A stretch of DNA of 64,000 nucleotides from Chengkuizengella sp. SCS-71B. GTDB taxonomy: Bacteria; Bacillota; Bacilli; Paenibacillales; KCTC-33759. Below the pieces are notes generated by a model. That model saw nothing but the letters and a program-made list of their open reading frames with translations, searched no databases and was not told the origin of the DNA. Shown piece after piece: positions 9,134 to 19,206 of this stretch (the first letter of the stretch is position 1; the number at the start of each line of letters is the position of its first letter). The stretch covers positions 868,001-932,000 of the forward strand of contig NZ_JAZHSH010000001.1 in NCBI RefSeq assembly GCF_040100845.1, read 5' to 3'. Both the position numbers and the translations under genes were made by a program.

Positions 9134-10027
9134 ATGGACCTGATTACCATTAATATGGACAATTTTTCAGAAGAAGAAATACAAAAATATTATGCAAAAC
9201 TACAAAATGAAATCACCCTTCTACATAAAAAAAACAAGCAAAAAAAACAGATTTTTAAAATTATAAAAGTAAATAATAGCCTTGTTACTACAGGTGTCTT
9301 ACCGCAATTTCAACTAACTAAACATGCGGCAATGCTGTATTATTCAATAAGTCAATCGCTTGCAGATTTTATCATCTCAGATTTACAAAATATAATTGTT
9401 CATCGGCTTTTGCAAAAGGAGCAGCCTCAACTTGATAAAAACGAAATTTCAAGGTTGAATGAATATTGCACTGACCTTTTAAACGAATCATCACTATCCA
9501 CAAGCTTTAATCGAAAAAAACATAAAAAAATAGAAGAGCAGTTGTATCAATATATTGAAAATAATACACAACTAAATTTAGATGCTTTCATTCGTTTTAG
9601 ATTACAGTTCTATATACAAGAACTTAACGAAGTTGTTGAATATGCAATTGAAGAGTATATCAGTGATCAACAATATAAAGAATTTATGACTTTGTTAAAA
9701 TCGTTTGTTTTTTCTCAGGAATATAAAGTACCTACTGTTCACATTATCCATGATGGGGAAAGCAATTTTTTGATTTTAGATGAAGAGCTGAAATGTATAG
9801 ATCAGAATGAAGATATTAATAATGATTCTTATGATAAAAATTTTGATGATCTGATTATAACAAAATTAGTATCTTTATCTCCTCACAAGATCATAATTCA
9901 TACTAGAAAACCTGAAATACAGGTTATTCATGTCATAGAGCAAATTTTTGAACAACGTACTATTGTTTGTAAAAGGTGTAATGTGTGTGAGAAAATTCTT
10001 TCAAACTATCGCAAAGTAGAGAAGTGA
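9134..10027 (+). CDS. ytxC: YtxC-like sporulation protein
   Basis: A 297-residue protein of the YtxC family, named from sporulation screens in Bacillus and of unknown molecular function. Support comes from length, general composition and synteny: ytxC immediately precedes thrS in B. subtilis, as here. It is a soluble, Lys/Glu-rich protein ending in CKRCNVCEKILSNY, a Cys cluster that may bind metal. The start at 9134 follows AAGGAGTG at 9121-9128; the open frame extends further upstream through the mqnC terminator and is not credible there. Confidence 0.8.
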   Translation: MDLITINMDNFSEEEIQKYYAKLQNEITLLHKKNKQKKQIFKIIKVNNSLVTTGVLPQFQLTKHAAMLYYSISQSLADFIISDLQNIIVHRLLQKEQPQLDKNEISRLNEYCTDLLNESSLSTSFNRKKHKKIEEQLYQYIENNTQLNLDAFIRFRLQFYIQELNEVVEYAIEEYISDQQYKEFMTLLKSFVFSQEYKVPTVHIIHDGESNFLILDEELKCIDQNEDINNDSYDKNFDDLIITKLVSLSPHKIIIHTRKPEIQVIHVIEQIFEQRTIVCKRCNVCEKILSNYRKVEK

Positions 10028-10040
10028 AAAATAAATAAAC

Positions 10041-10068
10041 TTGACAAATAGGTATGCTCCACTATAAT
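10041..10068 (+). promoter_or_regulatory. consensus sigma-A promoter of thrS
   Basis: TTGACA (10041-10046) and TATAAT (10063-10068) are both perfect consensus hexamers, 16 bases apart, immediately before the T-box leader. Confidence 0.88.
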
Positions 10069-10089
10069 ACAATTATAAAAGTTTAATAA

Positions 10090-10360
10090 TTTGATTAAAT
10101 AGCAAACATCAAAGACACGAATCATTTTGTTGAATCTGACCAGAGAGAGGCAACCATAGCTGAAAGTTCCTCCTGAATTCAAATTTGATTTACCACTTTG
10201 TAGCTGTGAGAATGAACATGAATTTACATAAAGTAGTTCCCACCGAGTTATTCACGTTAACGAATATGAATTGAGGATCGATGTTTTATCGATTGAACTA
10301 GGGTGGAACCACGAGCTAAACGCACTCGTCCCTTTTTTGGGAGATTGCGTTTTTTTGTTG
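10090..10360 (+). promoter_or_regulatory. T-box leader of thrS with terminator
   Basis: A roughly 270-base structured leader carries the T-box core TAGGGTGGAACCACG at about 10299-10313 and a terminator stem made of AACGCACTCGTCCC and GGGAGATTGCGTT (10318-10352) before a T-run. Uncharged tRNA binding to the core is the known antitermination mechanism. A possible threonine specifier ACC is seen near 10192, inside TTTACCACT; its assignment is inference from the gene downstream. Confidence 0.93.
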
Positions 10361-10391
10361 AAAAAAAGTATGTAAAATGGAGGAAAATGAC

Positions 10392-12332
10392 ATGTCAGTA
10401 CAAATTACATTTCCTGATGGTGCAAGTCGTTCATTTGAAAAAGGGATTAGCATTGAAGGCATTGCTGCATCAATCAGTCCAGGTTTAAAAAAGAAAGCCG
10501 TTGCTGGTAAAGTAGATGGTGAAGTTGTAGATTTAAGTTATAACTTAAATGAAGATGCAAAGATTGAAATTGTGACATTGGACGGCGAGGAAGGTCTAGA
10601 AGTTTATCGTCATAGTACTGCTCATTTAATGGCACAAGCAATCAAAAGAATATATGGTGAGAAAAATGTGAAATTAGGAATAGGTCCTGTTATTGAAAAT
10701 GGTTTTTATTATGATATTGATCTCGATCAATCCATTACTCCTGAAGATTTGAGTAAAATTGAAAAGGAAATGAAGAAAATTATTAATGAGAATTTAAAGA
10801 TCTCAAGACGTGAAGTAAGTAGAGAAGAAGCGTTAAATATATATACTGATCTTGATGATCCTTTAAAGTTAGAATTAATTCAAGATTTACCGCAGGATTC
10901 AGTCATTACAATTTATGATCAAGGTGAGTTTTTTGATTTATGTAGAGGTCCTCATTTGCCATCTACAAGTAAAATAAAAGCTTTTAAATTATTAAGTGTT
11001 GCTGGTGCATATTGGCGTGGAGACTCAAAAAATAAGATGCTGCAACGTATTTATGGAACTGCATTTCCTAAAAAAGCCGATCTTGATGAACATTTACGGT
11101 TATTAGAGGAAGCTAAGAAACGAGATCATAGAAAACTTGGCAAAGAATTTAAAATGTTTACTTTTTCACAAGAAGTAGGACAAGGGTTGCCATTGTGGCT
11201 TCCAAATGGTGCTAAGTTAAGAAGGACGCTTGAAAGATACATTGTTGATTTGGAGGAAAGATTAGGTTATAACCATGTATATACACCTGTTTTAGCTAAT
11301 GTTGAATTATATAAAACTTCAGGTCACTGGGAGCATTATCAAGAAGATATGTTTCCTAAAATGGAGTTGGATAATGAAGAATTAGTATTGAGACCTATGA
11401 ACTGTCCACATCACATGATGGTATTTAAAGACGATATGCGTAGTTATCGAGATTTGCCTTTAAGAATCGCTGAATTAGGGACAATGCATAGATATGAAAT
11501 GTCAGGTGCATTAACTGGACTACATCGTGTGAGGGCAATGACATTAAATGATGCTCATATTTTTTGTAGACCAGATCAAATTAAAGAAGAGTTTGCAAGA
11601 GTGATCCATTTAATAAGACAGGTATATAAAGATTTTGGAATTAAAGACTATCGTTTTAGGCTTTCATATCGCGATCCAGAAGATAAAGAGAAATATTTTC
11701 CTGATGACAACATGTGGGAATTGTCTCAAAAAATGTTGCGTGAAGTAGTTGAAGAACTAGAACTTGAGTTCTATGAAGCTGAAGGTGAAGCGGCATTTTA
11801 TGGACCAAAATTAGATGTGCAAATTAAAACTGCACTTGGTAAAGAAGAAACTTTGTCTACAGCTCAAATTGATTTCTTATTGCCAGAAAGGTTTGAATTA
11901 GAATATATTGCTGAGGATGGGAATAAACATCGTCCAGTTGTAATACACAGAGGAATAATTAGCACAATGGAAAGAATGACTGCCTTTTTATTAGAGAATT
12001 TTGCTGGAGATTTACCAACATGGTTAGCCCCAGTCCAAGCAAAAGTAATTCCTGTTTCAAATTCCTATGACGAATATGCAAAACAAGTAGCTGAAAAAAT
12101 GCAGCTTAGTGGAATCCGAGTGGAGTCGGATTTGAGAAATGAAAAATTAGGATATAAAATTCGTGAAGCACAGCTTGAAAAAGTAAAATATATGTTAGTC
12201 GTAGGTGAAAACGAGAAAAGCTCTGAAAGTGTGTCAGTACGTATTCGTGGTGAGGGTGATGTAGGTGCGAAATCCATTACTGAAGTCATAAATCAGATCA
12301 CGGAAGAGGTTAATAATAAAGTTATTAATTAA
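10392..12332 (+). CDS. thrS: threonyl-tRNA synthetase
   Basis: A 646-residue class II synthetase charging tRNA-Thr. The order is an N-terminal TGS domain (1-62), an editing domain with [10 protein letters not shown] near residue 73, a catalytic core with [14 protein letters not shown] and [12 protein letters not shown], and a C-terminal anticodon-binding domain. Zinc-ligand Cys and His residues of the core are present. The ATG at 10392 is chosen because TGGAGGA at 10378-10384 spaces correctly; the ATG at 10377 overlaps that site. It is controlled by the T-box. Confidence 0.97.
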   Translation: MSVQITFPDGASRSFEKGISIEGIAASISPGLKKKAVAGKVDGEVVDLSYNLNEDAKIEIVTLDGEEGLEVYRHSTAHLMAQAIKRIYGEKNVKLGIGPVIENGFYYDIDLDQSITPEDLSKIEKEMKKIINENLKISRREVSREEALNIYTDLDDPLKLELIQDLPQDSVITIYDQGEFFDLCRGPHLPSTSKIKAFKLLSVAGAYWRGDSKNKMLQRIYGTAFPKKADLDEHLRLLEEAKKRDHRKLGKEFKMFTFSQEVGQGLPLWLPNGAKLRRTLERYIVDLEERLGYNHVYTPVLANVELYKTSGHWEHYQEDMFPKMELDNEELVLRPMNCPHHMMVFKDDMRSYRDLPLRIAELGTMHRYEMSGALTGLHRVRAMTLNDAHIFCRPDQIKEEFARVIHLIRQVYKDFGIKDYRFRLSYRDPEDKEKYFPDDNMWELSQKMLREVVEELELEFYEAEGEAAFYGPKLDVQIKTALGKEETLSTAQIDFLLPERFELEYIAEDGNKHRPVVIHRGIISTMERMTAFLLENFAGDLPTWLAPVQAKVIPVSNSYDEYAKQVAEKMQLSGIRVESDLRNEKLGYKIREAQLEKVKYMLVVGENEKSSESVSVRIRGEGDVGAKSITEVINQITEEVNNKVIN

Positions 12333-12353
12333 TGAAACAATATATTAATATAA

Positions 12354-12398
12354 GGAAACCGTAGTTGTTAAAATCTTAACACTGCTGTTTCCTTTTTT
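12354..12398 (+). terminator. terminator after thrS
   Basis: GGAAAC (12354-12359) begins a long imperfect stem closing with GTTTCC (12387-12392), followed by six T residues. Confidence 0.88.
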
Positions 12399-12495
12399 AC
12401 TTTTTATAAACGGATATGTTCGTTTTGCTACATAGTGGAAAGGTATATTTCATAGTATTTTTGGAAAACCTCCTTTATTAGGGGAGGTTAGTAAA

Positions 12496-13212
12496 ATGTT
12501 TTTTAAAAAGTTAAAAGTGAAAATGATTTCTATTTTGTTTTTGCCAATGATTGCAATCTTAACTACATCAAGTATAACTCCACATATAAAACAGGTTGAT
12601 AGTGTTGAAGGTTTAGAATATGAAGAGTCTAACAAACAAGTATCTCTAATAAAAACAACAGATTTAACATCAGCTACTCTTCAAAAAGATATTATATTGG
12701 AAGAAATAAAAAAAATGAAACAAGAGATCTTAAAAAGAAAAAGTGAAAAAGAACTTCAAAATGCAAATATAAAAAGCGATAAATTAAGCCATTCGGTAGA
12801 AATTTTAAGTGAAAACCAAATGCGTAATCAATATCAAGCTGTAGAAGTTGTGGCAACTGGATATTATGCTGGTGTAGAATCGACTGGTAAAACTCCAGAT
12901 CATCCTGAATATGGCATTACATATTCAGGAGTAAAGGTTAGAAGAATGCCTGACTCAGTATCAACGATTGCAGCAGATTTGAATTTATTTCCTTTGGGTA
13001 CGGTACTCTATATTCCAGGATACGGTTATGGAATAGTAGCTGATATTGGTTCTGCAATTAAAGGAAATGTCATTGATTTATATTTTAATTCAAAGGAAGA
13101 CGTTTATAAGTTATGGGGTAAAAAGAAATTAGACGTTTTTATTATTGAGGAAGGTAATGGTCGAATTACAGAGGCTATACTTCAACAGAAAATGGATATC
13201 TTTCGAAGTTAA
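12496..13212 (+). CDS. secreted 3D-domain protein
   Basis: A 238-residue protein with a Lys-rich start and hydrophobic segment (about 8-25), likely a signal peptide or anchor, then a charged helical linker. The C-terminal half is a 3D domain: VVATGYYAGVESTGKTP, a central AADLNLFPLGTVLYIPG, and VADIGSAIKGNVIDLYF. The three Asp positions of the domain are present, with the usual D-T-G changed to D-I-G. Relatives are cell-wall lytic or stationary-phase survival proteins. A strong ribosome site, GGGGAGGT, precedes the ATG. It is probably a muralytic enzyme acting outside the membrane. Confidence 0.85.
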   Translation: MFFKKLKVKMISILFLPMIAILTTSSITPHIKQVDSVEGLEYEESNKQVSLIKTTDLTSATLQKDIILEEIKKMKQEILKRKSEKELQNANIKSDKLSHSVEILSENQMRNQYQAVEVVATGYYAGVESTGKTPDHPEYGITYSGVKVRRMPDSVSTIAADLNLFPLGTVLYIPGYGYGIVADIGSAIKGNVIDLYFNSKEDVYKLWGKKKLDVFIIEEGNGRITEAILQQKMDIFRS

Positions 13213-13315
13213 ATAATGTTCACAATCCACGAAAATCATATGCATAAAATGTTTTTTATGTGAAATAATACTATCGAATACGAATGAAAGTATTGTGGTG
13301 GGAGGTGAATTCATA

Positions 13316-13465
13316 GTGGCTAAAAATAGAAACAATCAGAGAAATCAGAACAATCAAAATAATCAAAACAATGAGCAGTTTAACGAAGAATTTGCAGAAG
13401 AAGTAACTGCTAAGAATACTAAAAAAACGGGTCAGAATGCAAGAAATCAAGAAGCGAACGAGTAA
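13316..13465 (+). CDS. small spore protein, gamma-type (SspE-like)
   Basis: A 49-residue gene with a GTG start and the ribosome site GGGAGGTG (13300-13307). The N-terminus is Asn/Gln-rich (NNQRNQNNQNNQNNEQ), followed by FNEEFAEEVTAKNTKK and a Gln/Asn tail. This matches the composition and the EFA-E-T-A repeat element of gamma-type small acid-soluble spore proteins, which serve as amino-acid stores in spores. A single repeat is seen where B. subtilis SspE has two. A terminator follows directly. The family call is by pattern, so moderately sure. Confidence 0.65.
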   Translation: MAKNRNNQRNQNNQNNQNNEQFNEEFAEEVTAKNTKKTGQNARNQEANE

Positions 13466-13488
13466 ATAGTTCATTTATTATTTAAGGG

Positions 13489-13521
13489 AAGTGATTTGCA
13501 ATTGCAAATCACTTTCTTTTT
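13489..13521 (+). terminator. terminator after the sspE-like gene
   Basis: A perfect 26-base palindrome (AAGTGATTTGCAA with TTGCAAATCACTT, 13489-13514) is followed by TCTTTTTC. Confidence 0.85.
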
Positions 13522-13586
13522 CACACTCTAAGAATTTATAAATATATTTAATCTGACATTAATAAATCATTTGGAGGTAAGAAACG

Positions 13587-13997
13587 TTGAAACCTATTCA
13601 ATCTGAAATCGAAAATAAAGAGGATTTATTCTCAAATATATATAAAGGAATAAAACCTTTGCAATTTTCTCTTGGCAGCAATTGGGAGTATGATCATGGT
13701 TATTTTGATCATGCGTTAGATGATAAATCACAGGTATGGTTACGTATTCCATTTCAAGTGACTAGTGGACAATTAGATGGTGAAATTGAAAATCAATCAA
13801 CAATGATTCAATTAGGCACTCCATTTGTACTTAAACATGTCTATAATGAAGGAACTGATCCAAATGCACATATGATGATATATGGGTCCTTAATTAATCA
13901 ATTTCAAACTCCAATAGACAAAGATGCAGAATCAATTGAAGAGATGTGGTTAATAAAAGCGGATGAACTTATTAAAAAAGTAGAACTTCAAATTTAA
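13587..13997 (+). CDS. YugN-like family protein
   Basis: A 136-residue cytosolic protein of the YugN-like family, with no established function. Family-like text includes SNWEYDHGYFDHALDD and WLRIPFQVTSGQLD. It uses a TTG start with TTGGAGGT at 13571-13578. No membrane segment or catalytic motif is visible. It stands alone between two terminator or AT-rich regions. Confidence 0.78.
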   Translation: MKPIQSEIENKEDLFSNIYKGIKPLQFSLGSNWEYDHGYFDHALDDKSQVWLRIPFQVTSGQLDGEIENQSTMIQLGTPFVLKHVYNEGTDPNAHMMIYGSLINQFQTPIDKDAESIEEMWLIKADELIKKVELQI

Positions 13998-14166
13998 CTA
14001 TACCCCATATTATTTCTCCGAAAAAGCAAATTTTTTTACTTCTATTTTATCTATTTTTAAGGTTTATTTAATGTTTATAGTCCATGATATAGACAACAAT
14101 AAATGATATAATGATTTATGTCATTATTCATAAATAAATCTTAATACAATTTAAGGGGGTTTTCTT

Positions 14167-15651
14167 ATGGATGATAATAATAGAGGTAAGAATGATACTA
14201 GTGATTTTTTCAGCGAAGATAAGTCGAAAGAAAGAAAAGACAAAGATATACAAGAACGAAAAAGTGAATATTATTCATACGGCTCATTTAAACCTACTGA
14301 ACCTTTAAAGGAAACAGATTATACATCTTACTCATCTAGTAGAGAACACTCATCAGATGTGGAAATTAATAAACCAAATCAAATATCCGTTTATAATGAA
14401 TCTGAACAAAAAGATATATCAAGGAATGGATATAAAGGATCGGAATGGACTTATTCTACCAGGAAAAAGCGATCTTCTTTTAAAAGTACGTTCTCTGCAT
14501 TTATGGCAGGAGTAGTAGTTGTGGGTGCGCTTATGGTTGCTTCAGATAAAATGAATTTATTTACATCTGACACACTTCTACCTAGTCAATCTGTACCTTC
14601 AAATGTAATCCCAGCAAATGGAAATGAAAATCAAGCGTCTATTACATTTGAAAATAGACCAGATAATATAGCAGATATTGTAGAACAAGCGACTCCTGCT
14701 GTTGTTAAAATAGAAACATATAATACGAAAAGCAATAATATCAATCGAAATGATGATATTTTCAGATATTTTTTTGGAGACGAGTATAATTCAACACCAA
14801 ATGGACCCCAGGCTTCTGGTTTAGGCTCAGGTTTTATTTTTGATAAAGAGGGATACATTTTAACAAATGAACATGTAGTTTCAGGAGCAGATGAGATATA
14901 TGTCGAGCTAGAAGGATATGAAAATAAATTTGAAGCTGAATTATTAGGTTCATCGTATGATTTGGATCTTGCAGTATTAAAAATAGAAGGAAGTGAATCA
15001 TTTCCTACTTTAGAAATAGGTGACTCTAACCAACTAAGAGTAGGGGATTGGGTAACGGCTATTGGGAATCCAGTAGGATTTGATCATTCTGTGAGTGTAG
15101 GTGTTCTTAGTGCAAATGAAAGAGAGATCTCTATTCCTGATTCACAAGGAACAAGAACCTATGAGCATTTACTTCAAACAGATGCATCTATTAATCCAGG
15201 GAACTCTGGAGGACCTCTGATTAATCTTAATGGAGAGGTTATTGGAATTAATACTGCGGTAAGCACAGACGCTCAAGGAATTGGGTTTGCTATACCGACA
15301 AGTACGATTGATGAAGTATTAGATAATTTGAAAAATAATGTATCAATCCCTAAACCGTATATCGGAGTTGGATTATACGATATAGATGATGAAGTACAGC
15401 AAACACTAAATTTACAAGACAAAGATGGTGTTTTGATCACCCAAGTTGAAAAACCAAGTCCAGCATCTCGTGCAGGTATTAAGCCAAATGATGTCATTAT
15501 TGAATTGAATGGTGAAGAGATCAAAAATGCTGAAGATCTAATTAATAAAGTAAAGGAAACAGCTATTGGTGAGTCTGTCAATTTAACGGTGATTAGAGAA
15601 GGTAAAACTTACGAGACAGCAGTAACCATAGGGGATCGAAATGCAAAGTAA
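14167..15651 (+). CDS. htrA: HtrA/DegP-type membrane serine protease
   Basis: A 494-residue protein-quality-control protease. It has a polar, charged cytosolic N-terminus (1-105), one membrane helix (about 107-125), an external linker, a trypsin-like domain with catalytic His236 (NEHVVSG), Asp267 (DLDLAVLK) and Ser347 (NPGNSGGPL), and one C-terminal PDZ domain (about 395-490). The topology matches B. subtilis HtrA/HtrB. A terminator follows, then a two-component system, echoing CssRS control of htrA in Bacillus; control of htrA by this pair is inferred from position only. Confidence 0.93.
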   Translation: MDDNNRGKNDTSDFFSEDKSKERKDKDIQERKSEYYSYGSFKPTEPLKETDYTSYSSSREHSSDVEINKPNQISVYNESEQKDISRNGYKGSEWTYSTRKKRSSFKSTFSAFMAGVVVVGALMVASDKMNLFTSDTLLPSQSVPSNVIPANGNENQASITFENRPDNIADIVEQATPAVVKIETYNTKSNNINRNDDIFRYFFGDEYNSTPNGPQASGLGSGFIFDKEGYILTNEHVVSGADEIYVELEGYENKFEAELLGSSYDLDLAVLKIEGSESFPTLEIGDSNQLRVGDWVTAIGNPVGFDHSVSVGVLSANEREISIPDSQGTRTYEHLLQTDASINPGNSGGPLINLNGEVIGINTAVSTDAQGIGFAIPTSTIDEVLDNLKNNVSIPKPYIGVGLYDIDDEVQQTLNLQDKDGVLITQVEKPSPASRAGIKPNDVIIELNGEEIKNAEDLINKVKETAIGESVNLTVIREGKTYETAVTIGDRNAK

Positions 15652-15697
15652 AAGTATAGCAGTCAAATAAAAATTTAATAATGAATGTTAAACTTGT

Positions 15698-15745
15698 AAG
15701 AAAGTAGAGTGATATTAGTTTAAGGCTAACTCTACTTTCTTTTTT
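15698..15745 (+). terminator. terminator after htrA
   Basis: AAGAAAGTAGAGT (15698-15710) pairs exactly with ACTCTACTTTCTT (15729-15741), then a T-run. Confidence 0.9.
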
Positions 15746-15797
15746 AAAGGGAATTTATATAAATAAACTCACTCAATTTTTAAAAAGGAGAGTACAG

Positions 15798-16478
15798 ATG
15801 AGGAGAAAAATATTAATTATTGATGATGATGAAAAAATCACGTCCATGTTAAAAAGAAACCTTGCATTTGAAGGTTATATGATACAAACGGCTAATCACG
15901 TAAATGATGGGCTAATGATTTTAAGGGATGAGGAGCCTGACCTTCTAATATTGGACATTATGATGCCTGTGATGGATGGCTGGGAGGTATGCAGTAGAAT
16001 TAGGGAGGGTGGAAGTCAAATGCCAATCCTCATGTTAACTGCTAAGGATGAAGTCAGTGATCGAGTGAAAGGATTAGATACAGGAGCGGATGACTATTTA
16101 GTAAAACCGTTTGCTTTACAAGAACTTTTGGCAAGAGTCAGGGCTTTGCTTCGAAGAAATCAGGGTGCAGTAGAAGAAGATAGACAACAACTTCATTACG
16201 AAGATATCGTTCTTGATTTAGACACTAGGGAAGTATTTCGAAATGGAATATCTATAGAATTAACAACTAAAGAATTTGAGTTGTTGCATTTATTTTTAAG
16301 CAATCCCAATAAAGTACTCTCTCGTGATGTCATCATGGATAAAATATGGGGTTATGATTATAGTGGAGAATCGAATGTAATTGAGGTATACATTGCATTA
16401 CTTAGACAAAAAACAGAAGAAAATGGAGAGAAAAGAATCATTCACACAAAAAGAGGGGCGGGTTATGTCTTAAGATAG
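15798..16478 (+). CDS. OmpR-family response regulator
   Basis: A 226-residue regulator. The receiver domain has the acidic pair in IIDDDEK, phospho-acceptor Asp in LLILDIMMPVMDG (about residue 53) and Lys in LVKPF. A C-terminal winged helix-turn-helix follows (about 130-226, ending in IHTKRGAGYVLR). AAAGGAGAG precedes the ATG. It is 41 bases from its kinase, so the two form an operon. Confidence 0.93.
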   Translation: MRRKILIIDDDEKITSMLKRNLAFEGYMIQTANHVNDGLMILRDEEPDLLILDIMMPVMDGWEVCSRIREGGSQMPILMLTAKDEVSDRVKGLDTGADDYLVKPFALQELLARVRALLRRNQGAVEEDRQQLHYEDIVLDLDTREVFRNGISIELTTKEFELLHLFLSNPNKVLSRDVIMDKIWGYDYSGESNVIEVYIALLRQKTEENGEKRIIHTKRGAGYVLR

Positions 16479-16519
16479 GTTATACATCTTTTTGTGTTAC
16501 TTAGTTGAGGTGAACTTTA

Positions 16520-17989
16520 ATGTCAATTCGTTTACGTTTAACAATTTGGTATACAGGAATTTTAGCCGTTATGATCATTGTGCTTGGCATCGTGTTATAT
16601 TTAGTTTTATCAACCAATTTATTCAATTCAGAAGAAGATAGTTTAAGAAGTCAAGGAGACGAAGTTTATAATGAAATGTTAATAAATTTAGAAAGAACTT
16701 TTTATTTAGCTCCTGATGGAACCCCGGTCATTCAATATGAACTTCCTAATCTCAACTTTTTAACATCCTCGACTTATTTATTACAGGTTGTGAACAGAAA
16801 GGGAGTTGTAAAAGATAAAACCTTTAATCTATTTGATAATGAAATTCCATTAAATAAGGAAACATTTGAGGATGTTATAGGTGGAGCCGAAATTATTAAA
16901 ACAACGAAGATTAAAGATGTCTCTTTATTAACACTATACAAACCAATCGTGCAACAGAATGAAGTCATCGGTATTTTGCTGGTAGCTACCGTTATTGATG
17001 ATATTTATTCTTATTTAAATATGTTTCAGTGGATTTATATGATATCAGGTGTAGTTTTAATTGGAATTGCAGCTACCATCGGATTATTTATGGCTCGAAA
17101 AACATTAAAACCTATTGAAAATGTCATATTAGCTGCTAATCAAATTGAAAAAAGTACAGATTTAGACAACAGAATATTATATGAAGGACCTAATGATGAG
17201 ATTGGGCAATTAATTAATACAATTAACGGCATGTTATCACGTATTCAGGTTATTTATGGTGAATTGGAAGAAGCGTATCGTTTGCAAAGAAGGTTCGTTT
17301 CTGATGCTTCCCATGAACTGAGAACTCCGTTAACTACCATTAGAGGGAATATAGAATTTTTAGAAAAAATGTGGCAGCCTAATGAAGATTCTCATATATC
17401 GGATCAGGAAAAAATGAAGCTGACTATGGAGTCTGTAGTAGACATCTCTTCTGAAGCAGAGAGAATGAGTAATCTTGTTAATGACTTATTATCTTTAGCT
17501 AGGGCTGATGCCGGTTATGAAATGGAAAAAGAAAACATTGCCATTAAACCTATATTAGAACAAGTAATAAGAAAAGCACAATTCTTACCTAAGAAAGTTG
17601 ATTTTAAAGTAGGGGATTTAGAGAATATAAACAATATTTTAGTATATGGAAATCATGAGTATTTACAAGAGATGTTATTTATTTTTATTGAGAATGCTTT
17701 TAAATATACTGAAGCAGGTTATGTAGAATTAGAAGTGAAAACCTTGGAGAATCAAGTTGGCATCCATATTTCAGATACAGGAATTGGAATGAACAAAGAT
17801 GATATTCCACATATTTTTCAAAGATTTTATCGTGCTGATGTATCTAGAGGGGCAAAACCAGGAACAGGTTTAGGGTTGTCCATTGCAAAGTGGATTATTG
17901 ATGAACATCACGGTTCAGTAGAAGTATATACTTCATTAGGATCAGGTACAAATTTTATTATTTGGATTCCTATGTTTCATCATACCTAG
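16520..17989 (+). CDS. sensor histidine kinase
   Basis: A 489-residue kinase with a membrane helix at about 8-28, an external sensor of about 135 residues, and a second helix at about 172-192. It continues with a HAMP domain, an H-box SDASHELRTPLTTIRGN (phospho-His near residue 260), and an ATPase domain with ENAFKYTEAGYVEL (N-box), DTGIGM (G1) and GTGLGLSI (G2). The partner regulator is immediately upstream. Its position after htrA suggests an envelope-stress role, which is inference. Confidence 0.93.
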   Translation: MSIRLRLTIWYTGILAVMIIVLGIVLYLVLSTNLFNSEEDSLRSQGDEVYNEMLINLERTFYLAPDGTPVIQYELPNLNFLTSSTYLLQVVNRKGVVKDKTFNLFDNEIPLNKETFEDVIGGAEIIKTTKIKDVSLLTLYKPIVQQNEVIGILLVATVIDDIYSYLNMFQWIYMISGVVLIGIAATIGLFMARKTLKPIENVILAANQIEKSTDLDNRILYEGPNDEIGQLINTINGMLSRIQVIYGELEEAYRLQRRFVSDASHELRTPLTTIRGNIEFLEKMWQPNEDSHISDQEKMKLTMESVVDISSEAERMSNLVNDLLSLARADAGYEMEKENIAIKPILEQVIRKAQFLPKKVDFKVGDLENINNILVYGNHEYLQEMLFIFIENAFKYTEAGYVELEVKTLENQVGIHISDTGIGMNKDDIPHIFQRFYRADVSRGAKPGTGLGLSIAKWIIDEHHGSVEVYTSLGSGTNFIIWIPMFHHT

Positions 17990-18050
17990 ATGATTAGTGC
18001 TATAATGAGTGTATGAACTTATGTGTTTATTTTTATTTGAGGTGATAAGA

Positions 18051-19001
18051 ATGGAAGTTATCAAAATCTCCCCTAGAGGTTATTGTTATGGTGTTGTAGA
18101 TGCTATGGTACTTGCTATGCAAACAGCGAAAAACTTAGATTTACCAAAACCCATATATATATTGGGTATGATTGTTCATAATAAACACGTTACAGATGCT
18201 TTTCAAGAAGAAGGTGTGATTACCCTAGATGGGGAAAATCGCCTAGAAATATTAGAGAAAGTTGATAAGGGAACAGTGATTTTTACCGCACACGGTGTAT
18301 CACCAGAAGTGCGTAAAAAAACGAGGGAAAAAGGATTAACGGTTGTAGATGCCACTTGTCCAGATGTAACAAGAACACATGATTTGATTCGTGAGAAAGC
18401 GGCAGAAGGTTATCAAGTCATATACATTGGAAAGAAGGGACATCCTGAGCCCGAAGGTGCTATGGGTATTGCACCAGATCATGTGACTTTAATTGAAAAA
18501 GAAGTAGAAATTGATAAGTTAAATATAAATGCTGAGCGCATTATTATCACAAATCAAACTACCATGAGTCAATGGGATATTCGACATATTATTAATCGTT
18601 TAATTGAAAAATATCCAACTGCAGAAATCCATAATGAAATATGTTTGGCTACTCAGGTAAGACAAGAAGCAGTAGCCAATCAGGCTAGAGATGCTGATTT
18701 ATTAATTGTTGTGGGGGACCCAAGAAGTAATAATTCTAATCGTTTAGCTCAAGTTTCTGAGGAAATATCAGGGGTAAAAGCATATAGAATAGCAGACGTA
18801 TCAGAATTAAAACAAAAGTGGTTGAAACATATTAGAAATGTAGCGGTAACATCAGGTGCCTCAACTCCAACTTTGATTACAAAAGAAGTGATTGAATACT
18901 TGGAACAATATGATCCAAATGATGATAGTACAAAAGGTATCCAGCGCACGATTAATAAAGATAAACTATTACCGCGAGCAAAAATAAAATCATCTAAATA
19001 A
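18051..19001 (+). CDS. ispH: 4-hydroxy-3-methylbut-2-enyl diphosphate reductase
   Basis: A 316-residue iron-sulfur enzyme, the last step of the MEP isoprenoid pathway. The three cluster cysteines are visible in [24 protein letters not shown] and NEICLATQ; the loop [12 protein letters not shown] and the [12 protein letters not shown] segment are typical. The ATG at 18051 follows GAGGTGA (18039-18045); the open frame begins earlier, at 18009, without a ribosome site. Confidence 0.95.
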   Translation: MEVIKISPRGYCYGVVDAMVLAMQTAKNLDLPKPIYILGMIVHNKHVTDAFQEEGVITLDGENRLEILEKVDKGTVIFTAHGVSPEVRKKTREKGLTVVDATCPDVTRTHDLIREKAAEGYQVIYIGKKGHPEPEGAMGIAPDHVTLIEKEVEIDKLNINAERIIITNQTTMSQWDIRHIINRLIEKYPTAEIHNEICLATQVRQEAVANQARDADLLIVVGDPRSNNSNRLAQVSEEISGVKAYRIADVSELKQKWLKHIRNVAVTSGASTPTLITKEVIEYLEQYDPNDDSTKGIQRTINKDKLLPRAKIKSSK

Positions 19002-19024
19002 ATGTACCATTTTTTGCAAACTAC

Positions 19025-19053
19025 TTGACTATAGAGGGAAAATAATATATATT
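19025..19053 (+). promoter_or_regulatory. predicted promoter of the DAHP synthase gene
   Basis: TTGACT (19025-19030) and TATATT (19048-19053) are 17 bases apart. Confidence 0.6.
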
Positions 19054-19092
19054 AACTTTAACACTTAAAAGCGTATAAGCGTTGAAGCAAAT

Positions 19093-19171
19093 AGGCACTA
19101 GAGTGAATATAACAAAATCTCTTCTTGGTGCCATTAGAAGAGGTAGTCATATCATTTATAAAAGGTATGAC
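19093..19171 (+). promoter_or_regulatory. structured leader of the DAHP synthase gene
   Basis: The roughly 130-base leader can form CTCTTCT/AGAAGAG (19119-19125 with 19136-19142) and GTCATA/TATGAC (19146-19151 with 19166-19171). GGCAC near 19093 can pair with GTGCC inside the first loop, so the first hairpin has a competitor. No T-run follows, and no T-box core is present. A regulatory role is speculative. Confidence 0.35.
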
Positions 19172-19206
19172 AAATTTTATATATAAAAACTGGGAGTGTG
19201 GAAATC

